This document shows positions 1-7,175 of a stretch of DNA of 46,087 bases, piece after piece (position 1 is the stretch's first letter; every line of letters starts with the position of its first letter). The stretch is taken from NCBI GenBank assembly GCA_948470905.1, contig CAOKQK010000021.1, positions 1-46,087 of the forward strand. The letters are read 5' to 3'. Origin of the DNA: an uncultured Lachnospiraceae bacterium. GTDB taxonomy: Bacteria > Bacillota > Clostridia > Lachnospirales > Lachnospiraceae. The notes under the pieces were generated by a model. The model worked only from the letters and a program-made list of their open reading frames with translations, was not told the origin of the DNA and ran no database searches. The translations under genes and the position numbers were made by a program.

Positions 1-57
1 CACAAAGCCTTGAAAATAGGGGAAAGTTAAATCAATTAATAGATAAACTGGAATTTG

Positions 58-528
58 TCAGATTGTGTACTTCATAGGGGTAAACCTAATTCCATCTATT
101 TCTTGCTCATCAGATTGCGGATTAAATCCTATATGAAGATAAAACGGCTTACCATATGGTGACGAATTTAAAGTAATTTCTCGCAGTCCTGGGTTATCTT
201 TCAAAATGTCTGTTAAAAGATACTGAAAAATTGAAGTAGCTACACCTTGACGATGATACTCTTTTTTGGTGAACACTAAGTTAATATGTGTTCTGTCTGA
301 ACGCATACCTATAATTCCAATCATTTTACCTTTATCAAATGCTGCATATATTGGGCAGATACCTTGTTGACATTTTGAAATAAATACATCATTTTCAACT
401 ATATCTCGCTTGAATGTATCAATCCCCTCTGGTTTATAGTCTGGTGCTTCAAACTGTAAAAACACTTCTAATGCCAACGCAAGGGCTTCCGTTACTTCAT
501 TGCCATGTATTTTTCGTATTTCGTACAT
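58..528 (-). CDS. GNAT family N-acetyltransferase
   Basis: Predicted cytoplasmic acetyl-CoA-dependent N-acetyltransferase of 156 residues, a normal length for a single GNAT domain. The acetyl-CoA site is the stretch HRQGVATSIFQYLL (about residues 92-105), matching the Q/RxxGxG/A motif, preceded by a strand with NLVF. The tail YLHIGFNP is the usual last strand (Y..xGF). The ATG is preceded by GAGGT at a suitable distance. The gene stands alone, facing a 0.7-kb gene-poor gap, and is AT-rich compared with most of the window. The substrate cannot be read from the sequence; relatives act on small molecules or protein N-termini. Confidence 0.85.
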   Translation of the reverse strand: MYEIRKIHGNEVTEALALALEVFLQFEAPDYKPEGIDTFKRDIVENDVFISKCQQGICPIYAAFDKGKMIGIIGMRSDRTHINLVFTKKEYHRQGVATSIFQYLLTDILKDNPGLREITLNSSPYGKPFYLHIGFNPQSDEQEIDGIRFTPMKYTI

Positions 529-834
529 TTTTTTACCTCACAAAATCCTGATTTATAAATACAATTATAACCTATTTTTAACAGGTACACAATTCCGAAA
601 AGGGAGTATATTTTGGGGTCCGGGTGCAAGCCTTTGAGGGAAACTGTATTGGAAAAGAAAGGGCAAACCGGGGAAAATACTGTCTGAAGGGATTATACAT
701 GATTAAAAGGTGAAAATTGCTGGACTGGAGAGTATTCCAGCAGCCGGCTGGAAATTTGTGGGCATAAGGTGATATGCTCCGTTTGTTTCAAATGTTTCAA
801 GATATGCGTCAAAAGTGGGAAATACGTTTTATAG

Positions 835-951
835 GAACACATTTTGCGGAATAAATATTTTATACGGACTGTTATGCGTGGAAATAATGCTTTTGTGGGA
901 GTTCTTGAAAAGAATGGTTATGAATCTGTTAAGAAAGACTCTGGGGCGTAA
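835..951 (+). pseudogene. Possible C-terminal remnant of a GNAT-like gene
   Basis: After an upstream in-frame stop the + strand reads about 38 codons ending at a TAA at 949-951, with an internal ATG at 874. The stretch NNAFVGVLEKNGYE resembles the C-terminal part of GNAT acetyltransferases, where N-x-A-x-x-x-x-x-E-K-N-G-[YF] is common. No ribosome binding site and no N-terminal domain are visible, so this is read as debris rather than a functional gene. The family assignment is a guess from one short motif. Confidence 0.3.
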
Positions 952-1050
952 ATCGGGATTGCTTGAGGCTGTCTATTTTCAGACAGCCCCATAGACATTA
1001 TTGTTTCTACAATATATAAATATAGCATCTGCCTTAAGGATATGAGAGTA

Positions 1051-1099
1051 CCACGGATTAGGAGGGATTTTTTTACAAATTATCCTTGCTAATCCGTGG
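1051..1099. repeat. Long imperfect hairpin
   Basis: Arms CCACGGATTAG (1051-1061) and CTAATCCGTGG (1089-1099) are perfect complements. The pairing continues inwards with one mismatch and a G-T pair (AGGGAT/ATCCTT). The T-rich loop is only about 14 nt. There is no T-tract outside the arms, so this is not a simple terminator. It may be a small mobile hairpin or an end of a decayed element. Confidence 0.5.
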
Positions 1100-1242
1100 G
1101 CGTGTACAGATAACTGCCGCTTCTGATAAGCAGCATTGCGGTTCGGTCAAATATCCGTTGATCCGATTGATCAAATTACGGAAACGCCCATGAGCCGTTT
1201 TCATGAATTAATTGTTTTTATTGTAAAAAAAGCCAACCTCTG

Positions 1243-2094
1243 TCATGCCTGTTTTTTTGTAACAGGTATCCACACCTCATATTGCGCGTTCTGTGGATCT
1301 GGATTTAGATAGACCTCAATATCGGGAGCATCGGCATACTCATACCCGGAATTCGGAAGCCATTCGGTAATGATACGCTGCTCTAACTCTTGGATTGACT
1401 GGTTTGTCCCTGTACCGGAAAAAACAGCCCATGTGGATGCAGGCACGATGTATTCCTCAAATTCGCCCCTTTCCTTTGTGCTTGAAACAGCAATAAAATA
1501 CTTCCATTGCTCCGTATCATTGCAGGAACTCACACCTAAAAGCCCCATAGGCGGCGTGTCCATCATGCCTGCAAGTTTTTCTATCGTTCCGTTTGCAGCG
1601 GCATCCTGCCACATTTGCGGCACCACCATAAAATTATTTTCAATTTCCTTGTCAAGCGGTGCGGAAACACCTATAATACGAAAAGCATTTTTTGTTTCAA
1701 TCCTGTACTCCATTTCTGTTGCTCCTTTCACAGCAATTCTAAATACAATGGCGGAAAAAGATTTCACGGATACTCCCTCATTTTTTACTGCCGACGGAGC
1801 AATTCCGTGAAAGGCTTGAAATGCCCTGTTAAATGCCGTGGGGGATTGGTAGCCGTATTTTTCTGCAACATCAATAATTTTCTCATTCCCACTTTGCAAA
1901 TCAACTGCCGCCAATGACATTTTTCTTCTTCGGATATACTCTGCCAGAGTGATTCCCGCCATATAAGTAAACATTCTCTGATAATGATAAGCAGAACAGC
2001 AGGCAATCCGCCCAAGCTGTTCGTAATCAATTTCGTCCGTCAAATGCTCCTCAATGTAGTTCATGCTTTGATTTAATCTTTCAACCCATTCCAT
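1243..2094 (-). CDS. AraC family regulator with GyrI-like effector domain
   Basis: DNA-binding transcription regulator of 283 residues. Residues about 5-105 form the double helix-turn-helix of the AraC/XylS family, with IACCSAYHYQRMF in the first HTH and IIDVAEKYGYQSPTAFNRAF in the second. The C-terminal half (about 125-280), starting MEYRIETKNAFRIIGVS, is a GyrI-like/SOUL-fold small-molecule binding domain, as in the Rob/BmrR-like regulators. Start chosen at the ATG preceded by AAGGAGG. It is a single gene with no obvious partner next to it; such regulators usually sense amphipathic compounds and act on efflux genes, but the target here is not visible. Confidence 0.9.
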   Translation of the reverse strand: MEWVERLNQSMNYIEEHLTDEIDYEQLGRIACCSAYHYQRMFTYMAGITLAEYIRRRKMSLAAVDLQSGNEKIIDVAEKYGYQSPTAFNRAFQAFHGIAPSAVKNEGVSVKSFSAIVFRIAVKGATEMEYRIETKNAFRIIGVSAPLDKEIENNFMVVPQMWQDAAANGTIEKLAGMMDTPPMGLLGVSSCNDTEQWKYFIAVSSTKERGEFEEYIVPASTWAVFSGTGTNQSIQELEQRIITEWLPNSGYEYADAPDIEVYLNPDPQNAQYEVWIPVTKKQA

Positions 2095-2627
2095 TCATTA
2101 CCTCCTTATCTGGATATAAATCCGTTTTTTATCATTATAAGTTTTTTCTTAATTTTTTTCCTCTCGATTTTTGCACAAAAAAGAGAGCTGTCTATTTGAT
2201 TAAAAATTGATATTGGCTTTTTGCTTGGCTGCACAAATCACTGACCTTCAAAGTATAGGTTTCTCCCTCCTTGATAAAATGCATATTGGAATGCTCCCGA
2301 TTTGTTTTATGCAACAGGTACATAAAAATTCTTCGTTCTGGTATAGTTCAAATATTATTACAAGCTCATCCATTCTGCATCTGTGCATTTGGCTCTTTGA
2401 TAACTGCCATATACAAATTCCCCGACTCCGTCAATAACCCCGCCGCAGGCAACGGGACATCAAGCTTGCAACGCCGCAGAGCGCAATGCGTCCAAGGGAC
2501 GCTATTGAAATAATAGTTGGCATATAATACCATTACTACCTATCATTAAATTGAGGGCTTTGTAGAAAGCGAAATTGTAATTCGTTTATTTACAACCTTA
2601 TCATCTTGAGAGCCGGACTAAAGGTTT
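2095..2627. other. Intergenic region without a convincing gene
   Basis: Both strands contain short open frames (up to about 75 codons) but none has a good ribosome binding site together with protein-like composition. No terminator or RNA gene was recognised. The region is AT-rich up to about 2430 and then locally GC-rich, which suggests joined fragments. Confidence 0.5.
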
Positions 2628-4466
2628 TCAGGAAATCTCCTCTCTCCAAAACGCCATTCCCATACCCAGGATCACTATCATGGTAGTCAGGCTCACCGTC
2701 TGCTGGAAACTGAAAATATTGTTTATGGTATATGCCAGCAGTGCCAGGCCACTGGCAAAGCATATGGAGGAACAACCTGATTTTTCTTTCCCTGATTTCC
2801 CAGTAAGCGTTCCCACTGCCGTCACCATCGCGCCCCCAAAGCCTGCCAGCCCCAGGATGCCCGTATTGACAAGCACCGTCAGCCATTCGTTGTGGGCGTT
2901 GGTCAGCTTTAAGTCTCCAAACGCACGGTTCAGCATCTCCCGCAGCCCTTCGCTGCTGTCCCGGTCCAGGTAGACCGCCATGGCATCCGGTCCCACCCCC
3001 GCCAGTTTATGCAGGGGTTCCTGTTCGGCAAAGCACCTGATGCCTGCCTTCCATGTAGCGCCTCTGTTGCTGCCCCAGGAATCCGAAAAGGTAAATACCG
3101 GATATTCCGACAGCTGCCCCAGACTTCCCGGATTCTTAGTATTGATGACCAGCATAGCGACATACAGCACAAAACCGCTTGACGCCAATGCCACAATTGC
3201 CAATACAATAATTTTCATGACCTTCTGCGGATATAGCCCCTTTCGGTCAATTATGCAAAAGAAAACAAACAGCAATAGGGACGCTCCCGCCGCAGCCATG
3301 GGAAATCCGCCTGTCGTCATAAAATATGACAATTTGTCCTCCCGATCCAATCCTTCCGGTACAGCACTGCGAAAAATCCCCGTAAACAGGCACGCTACGG
3401 ACAACAACACTGCTGCCAGCCAGAAATTCCGCATTCTCTCACTGTTTCCCGCAGACATGGCAAGCAGCACCAGCAGCATGACAGCCAACGTAACAATCCC
3501 GCTTGTACTTCCCTGCGTCATCAACGTTGCAAACCCCAGCAGCACATAACCGCAAAGCAGCACCCTCAGGCAGACCTTTCCGCGCTTCTTCCAGCTCTCC
3601 GCATGCCCTTTCCGGCTCTCTCCGTGCTCCTTCCAGCTCTCCGCATGCCCTTTCCGGCTCTCTCCGCTCTCCTCCCGGCTCTCCGCATGCCCTTTCCAGC
3701 TCTCTCCGCTCTCCTTCTGGTCCTCCGCGCGCCCCTTCCGGCTATCTTCCTTCCAGATCAGCGCCACACCCGCAAAAAAAACCGTCACTGCATAGCCGCA
3801 GTACCAGTTAATATTTCCAATAGTAGAAATAAAGTCCGGCCTGCTCAGCTTCATTTCAATGGGATAAATGCCAAAACAATTTAGATACCCCAGCAAAAAC
3901 ACTGCGCCTGACACCACAAACAGCAGATAAAAAAAGCTCCTGCGGGGTTTCCAGAATTTTGCAATAAAAAAATACATGCCAACCAGCATAATCTGCGGCA
4001 GAAAACCGATATACCAGCCATTCCCCATTCCCCACAACGCGCTCTCCTTATAGTCCGAGCACAGGTAAGACACGGTCAGCGCAGCGCCGTACACGCCCAT
4101 AAATATGTCCGGGAGAGTTACCTGCCCCCATACCTTGCGCAGCTGTTCCAGCCACATCCCCCTGGTCAGCTTCCCCCTCCTCTCCCAAAGAAACGCTGCC
4201 AGCGAGCTTCCCAGATAGGCTATGTACACCGGGATCAGCACCCGGAAAACATTTATATTTACCCTTTGGCAGAAAAAAGCCTTATCTGTGGCAATATAAC
4301 TGTATCCATCCCGAAAATAAAGCGGCATTCCCACGATCATCAACACGAGATAAACACAGCTCATAAAATCTATGATAAGGCGAAACCCACTTCGTACCTT
4401 CAGCAAAAGCCTCCCTCTCCCTTTTCCCGCATTCTGCTTCTTTTTCCGGTGTATATACTGAGACAT
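2628..4466 (-). CDS. O-antigen ligase/polymerase-like polytopic membrane protein
   Basis: Membrane protein with about a dozen hydrophobic segments and one long hydrophilic loop near the C-terminus. That loop carries the O-antigen ligase (Wzy_C/WaaL-like) signature: GVGPDAM followed later by LTNAHNEWLTVLVNTGILG. Family members transfer or polymerise glycans at the outer face of the membrane; no glycan cluster is next to it here. I chose the ATG at 4466 because GAGGAG lies 7 nt upstream; a GTG at 4550 is in frame but has a poorer site. A charged loop after about six membrane segments (residues about 240-293) is made of 7-residue repeats rich in E, S, K, G and H. The substrate is unknown. Confidence 0.75.
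   Translation of the reverse strand: MSQYIHRKKKQNAGKGRGRLLLKVRSGFRLIIDFMSCVYLVLMIVGMPLYFRDGYSYIATDKAFFCQRVNINVFRVLIPVYIAYLGSSLAAFLWERRGKLTRGMWLEQLRKVWGQVTLPDIFMGVYGAALTVSYLCSDYKESALWGMGNGWYIGFLPQIMLVGMYFFIAKFWKPRRSFFYLLFVVSGAVFLLGYLNCFGIYPIEMKLSRPDFISTIGNINWYCGYAVTVFFAGVALIWKEDSRKGRAEDQKESGESWKGHAESREESGESRKGHAESWKEHGESRKGHAESWKKRGKVCLRVLLCGYVLLGFATLMTQGSTSGIVTLAVMLLVLLAMSAGNSERMRNFWLAAVLLSVACLFTGIFRSAVPEGLDREDKLSYFMTTGGFPMAAAGASLLLFVFFCIIDRKGLYPQKVMKIIVLAIVALASSGFVLYVAMLVINTKNPGSLGQLSEYPVFTFSDSWGSNRGATWKAGIRCFAEQEPLHKLAGVGPDAMAVYLDRDSSEGLREMLNRAFGDLKLTNAHNEWLTVLVNTGILGLAGFGGAMVTAVGTLTGKSGKEKSGCSSICFASGLALLAYTINNIFSFQQTVSLTTMIVILGMGMAFWREEIS
3588..3748. repeat. 21-nt in-frame minisatellite in the O-antigen-ligase-like gene
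   Basis: About seven to eight 21-nt units, alternating between two subtypes on the coding strand (ESRKGHA / ESWKEHG-like). Copies at 3591-3611 and 3633-3653 (+ strand, TTCCAGCTCTCCGCATGCCC) are identical. The units stay in frame and fall in a cytoplasmic loop. Confidence 0.8.
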
Positions 4467-4594
4467 TTCCACACTCCTCACGGCATTCGCTAAAATATCC
4501 AAAGCTCCCAAAGACAGTTTGGAAAATGGTCCCATCCCATCATTGCGCACTGAGCCCCACCGGCTGACTGTATGCTTTCAATATCCCTTCCCCC

Positions 4595-4774
4595 AGGGTG
4601 TGTTTGAAAAATGCTTTCTGCCAGAGGTGCGTCACAGTTTGTGGGAGATTAAATTATCTTACAGATAATTTGCCGAAGGAAGGACGCATAGCGGGCTATG
4701 TTACCTGAATTCGGCGCAAATATTACGCAGAATAGGGCGTACAGATGGTAGGAATGATTTTTCAGACACGCCCT
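4595..4774. mobile_element. MITE-like inverted-repeat element (180 bp)
   Basis: The ends AGGGTGTGTTTGAAAAAT (left) and the complement of ATTTTTCAGACACGCCCT (right) match with two differences and remain alignable for about 35 bp. Inside are two smaller palindromes: AAATTATCT/AGATAATTT at 4651-4671 and CATAGC/GCTATG at 4687-4700. No open frame of note is present. This architecture fits a non-autonomous transposon or a folded intergenic repeat. It sits between two divergently unrelated genes transcribed leftwards. Confidence 0.65.
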
Positions 4775-4860
4775 AACTCTGCCTCCATCATAACCTACAC
4801 AAATCCTTCCGTCAAGCAGGCATTATCTCTGCATACATTCCGCTTTCTCAAACTTCCGGC

Positions 4861-4980
4861 TCTACCATACTTCCTTCCTGGCGCTTCTGACTACCCATAT
4901 TTCCTTCCTCATTCTTTCCGGCTCTTATGCTTCCTTCCTGACGCTTCCAGCTCCTCATATTTCCTTCCTCATTCTTTCCG
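4861..4980. repeat. 30-bp tandem repeat spanning the 3' end of the AI-2E gene
   Basis: Four 30-bp units (4861-4890, 4891-4920, 4921-4950, 4951-4980) share the core TTCCTTCCT and an ending like CTTCCGG; a higher-order 60-bp period is also clear, since units 2 and 4 are nearly identical. The stop codon of the leftward AI-2E gene (4955-4957) lies in the fourth unit. The units beyond it remain readable as peptide in another frame. Confidence 0.75.
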
Positions 4981-6064
4981 GCTCCTTATTCTTTTCTTCT
5001 TCGCACTTCTGTCCATCACAGGCATCCTGCCGTCTTCTCTCCAGGCTGATGTAAGCGTGATAAATAATAATAAACCCCAGCGGCCCGCCGATGATGCCCC
5101 ACGCCCCGAAAAGCCTGATCCCCGCATAGATAGACAGCAGGATTGCAATTGGAGAAACCCCTACCCTCTTGCCTATCAGCCTCGGCTCCAGAAATTCACG
5201 CGTAAAAATACAGATAACATAAGCCAGCAGGCACAGCGCCGCCCGCACATACTGCCCGCAAAACAACTGCTGTATCGAAAGCGGCACCAGCACAATACCC
5301 GTCCCGATAAATGGAAGCACGTCCAAAATGCCCGCCAACACCCCCCACATGACGCCGTGGCGCACTCCGCTGATCCCCAATATAATGGCTGCGATCAAAG
5401 CGATCGTGCTCATTATGATAATCTGCGCCTTGACAAAGGTTGCAATATAACGGATAATGCCGCAGATGACCTCCAAAAAGACATGGCACTCCTCCCTGTC
5501 CAAAAGACGGTTCATGATATTGTCATAATCCTTCGCCAGCAATACTGTCGCAATCAGGAAAGTCACCAGAAAACCTCCTATGGCAGCAAAAACCTTCACG
5601 CACTCCAGGCTCTGGGACAACATTTCAGGCAGAAACTGCAGCTGGAAATAATCAATGCCCTCCTGAATTCCAGCCAAAATGGTCTGCTCCAGATAGACGC
5701 TGTCTATCCTCAAAGTATCGCCCACCACATCGCAGACCTGGTGTATGATCACGGTCAGATCGGACTCCAGAGTATCAAGACTGCTGATCCATCCCGGCAG
5801 GCTTCCCACGATCCAGGAAAACAGCAGCCACACCAGAACCCCCACAATCCCGCACGCCGCCAGCAAAAGCAGCACCACACCTATCTGCCTGTGGATCCGG
5901 AGCCTTTTCTGCAGCTTCTGCAAAAAAGGGCCGAAAATGGTCACAAATAGCATTGCGATCAGCACCGGCGCCGTCAGCGGCGTGATTATCTTAAGGAAAA
6001 AATAAACTGCCCCTGTCAACAGAAGCAGCATTAACAATTTACTGTTTTGAATTTTCTCAGCCAT
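4955..6064 (-). CDS. AI-2E family transporter (PerM/YtvI-like)
   Basis: Integral membrane permease-like protein of 369 residues with about seven to eight hydrophobic segments. Typical AI-2E features are paired helices at the N-terminus, a central soluble segment with an amphipathic stretch (LESDLTVIIHQVCDVVGD), and the C-terminal block DVLPFIGTGIVLVP followed by EPRLIGKRVGVSP, the most conserved part of the family. Members have been linked to AI-2 export, sodium-proton exchange or sporulation (YtvI); the family name alone does not prove AI-2 transport. Start chosen at MAEKIQ with a GGAAGG/GGCGGG site upstream; an ATG at 6124 is weaker. The charged C-terminal tail is encoded by a tandem repeat. 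Confidence 0.85.
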   Translation of the reverse strand: MAEKIQNSKLLMLLLLTGAVYFFLKIITPLTAPVLIAMLFVTIFGPFLQKLQKRLRIHRQIGVVLLLLAACGIVGVLVWLLFSWIVGSLPGWISSLDTLESDLTVIIHQVCDVVGDTLRIDSVYLEQTILAGIQEGIDYFQLQFLPEMLSQSLECVKVFAAIGGFLVTFLIATVLLAKDYDNIMNRLLDREECHVFLEVICGIIRYIATFVKAQIIIMSTIALIAAIILGISGVRHGVMWGVLAGILDVLPFIGTGIVLVPLSIQQLFCGQYVRAALCLLAYVICIFTREFLEPRLIGKRVGVSPIAILLSIYAGIRLFGAWGIIGGPLGFIIIYHAYISLERRRQDACDGQKCEEEKNKEPERMRKEI

Positions 6065-6210
6065 ACCATTTTCCCGCCTTCCGCGTACTTCTGAAATTAG
6101 TATGATATATTTCTGAGAAATCATGTGTCACCCAATTCTAAAATTTTAGAAAACCTATCTCCTCTGGAAATACCGCCCCCGCAAAAACTCCCGCAACAAT
6201 TGGAGGGCAG

Positions 6211-6933
6211 TTAAAATTGCCTGTGATCAAAATAAGAAAATGCCTGCCCCTGCGGCTCTATCCGGAAACTCATCTTTGCCCGGGTCACAGGATGCACAAA
6301 TTCCAGGCTGCAGGCACACAGAGCCACATTTTTGACACCAAGCCTCTGAGACAGACTTCTGCTCCTGTCATCCCCATATTTCACATCCCCCAAAAGCGGA
6401 TAGCCGTGATACGCCATCTGCGCCCTGATCTGATGGAATCTTCCGGTTTCAAGGCAGATTTCAGCAAGCGACAGCTCTGCGGGGCTGTCAATCACCTGCA
6501 ATACACAGTAGGACAAAAGGGCAGGCTTCGCTGTGGGCACCGATGCATCATCCGCAATAACAGCCCTGTTCCCTTCATCTTTATATAAATAATCCACAAA
6601 CCTCCCATCATTTTCCAAAGGTTTTCCACAAAGCACCGCAAAATATCCCTTATGCAAGGTGCCTGCCTCTCCCTGCCCTTGCAGCTGGGCTGTCAACTCC
6701 GCAGCGGCACCTTTGTTTTTGGCAAATACAAGCAGCCCCTCCACAGGCTGGTCCAGACGATGCACTACCCCAATATAAGACTGATGCAGATAATTCTTCA
6801 ATTCGCTGACAACATCCTGCTGCCCCACCTTCGCCGTCTGCGTCGCCAGACCCGGAGGCTTGCGCACCACCAGAATATCCTGATCCTCATAAGCGATCTC
6901 TGTCTTCATCCGGCTCCTCATCTGCCCCTTCAT
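6211..6933 (-). CDS. RluA family RNA pseudouridine synthase
   Basis: Isomerises uridine to pseudouridine in rRNA or tRNA. The catalytic aspartate lies in the family motif VVHRLDQPVEGLLVFAKN, preceded by the usual N-terminal strand YEDQDILVVRKPPGLATQ, and the C-terminal LETGRFHQIRAQMAYHGYPLLGD block is characteristic of RluA/YlyB-type enzymes. It lacks an N-terminal S4 domain, so it resembles the shorter RluA-like type. The ATG at 6933 has GGGAGG 6 nt upstream; an internal ATG at 6909 with AGGAG is also possible. No operon partner: the next leftward gene upstream is separated by a hairpin element. Confidence 0.92.
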   Translation of the reverse strand: MKGQMRSRMKTEIAYEDQDILVVRKPPGLATQTAKVGQQDVVSELKNYLHQSYIGVVHRLDQPVEGLLVFAKNKGAAAELTAQLQGQGEAGTLHKGYFAVLCGKPLENDGRFVDYLYKDEGNRAVIADDASVPTAKPALLSYCVLQVIDSPAELSLAEICLETGRFHQIRAQMAYHGYPLLGDVKYGDDRSRSLSQRLGVKNVALCACSLEFVHPVTRAKMSFRIEPQGQAFSYFDHRQF

Positions 6934-7016
6934 TTCACACCTCCCAACACAAAGCAATCCAATCCTGCAGCCCATTGCGGTGCTGAATTCACTGTTAATT
7001 GCGCAACGCAGTACTA

Positions 7017-7175
7017 GTACATCGTTGCGTTAATCTTGAAGTAATCAGTGTTTGATGCTTGCGTCAGCGCAAGGCGGCGGAAGGAGGCGATGCGGTGGCA
7101 TCGTCGACTGACAACAACGCAGCGATGGCGTGAGCAGCAAATGCTGATTACTCAAGAATTAATGCAATGATGTAC
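7017..7175. mobile_element. MITE-like inverted-repeat element (159 bp) overlapping a gene end
   Basis: The outer arms begin GTACATCGTTGCGTTAAT (7017 onward) and the complement of ATTAATGCAATGATGTAC (ending 7175). They align over about 50 bp at roughly 85% by eye with single-base gaps. A small apex hairpin CGATGC/GCATCG lies at 7088-7103. No internal gene. The right arm supplies the stop codon and the last few codons of the RsmF-like gene. Confidence 0.7.

Larger units (their letters stand above)
529..1242. other. AT-rich intergenic region with a gene remnant and hairpins
   Basis: About 0.7 kb without an intact gene. It holds a short protein-like remnant (835-951, +), a small hairpin with arms GGCTGTCT/AGACAGCC at 967-988 that lacks a good T-tract, and a longer inverted repeat at 1051-1099. 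Nothing else could be supported. Confidence 0.6.

Noticed and set aside
4745-5950. Long rightward open frame (about 400 codons)
   Set aside because: It lies antisense to the AI-2E gene; its product is rich in His, Gln, Pro and repeats, with no family motif. It is a frame shadow of a GC-rich gene.
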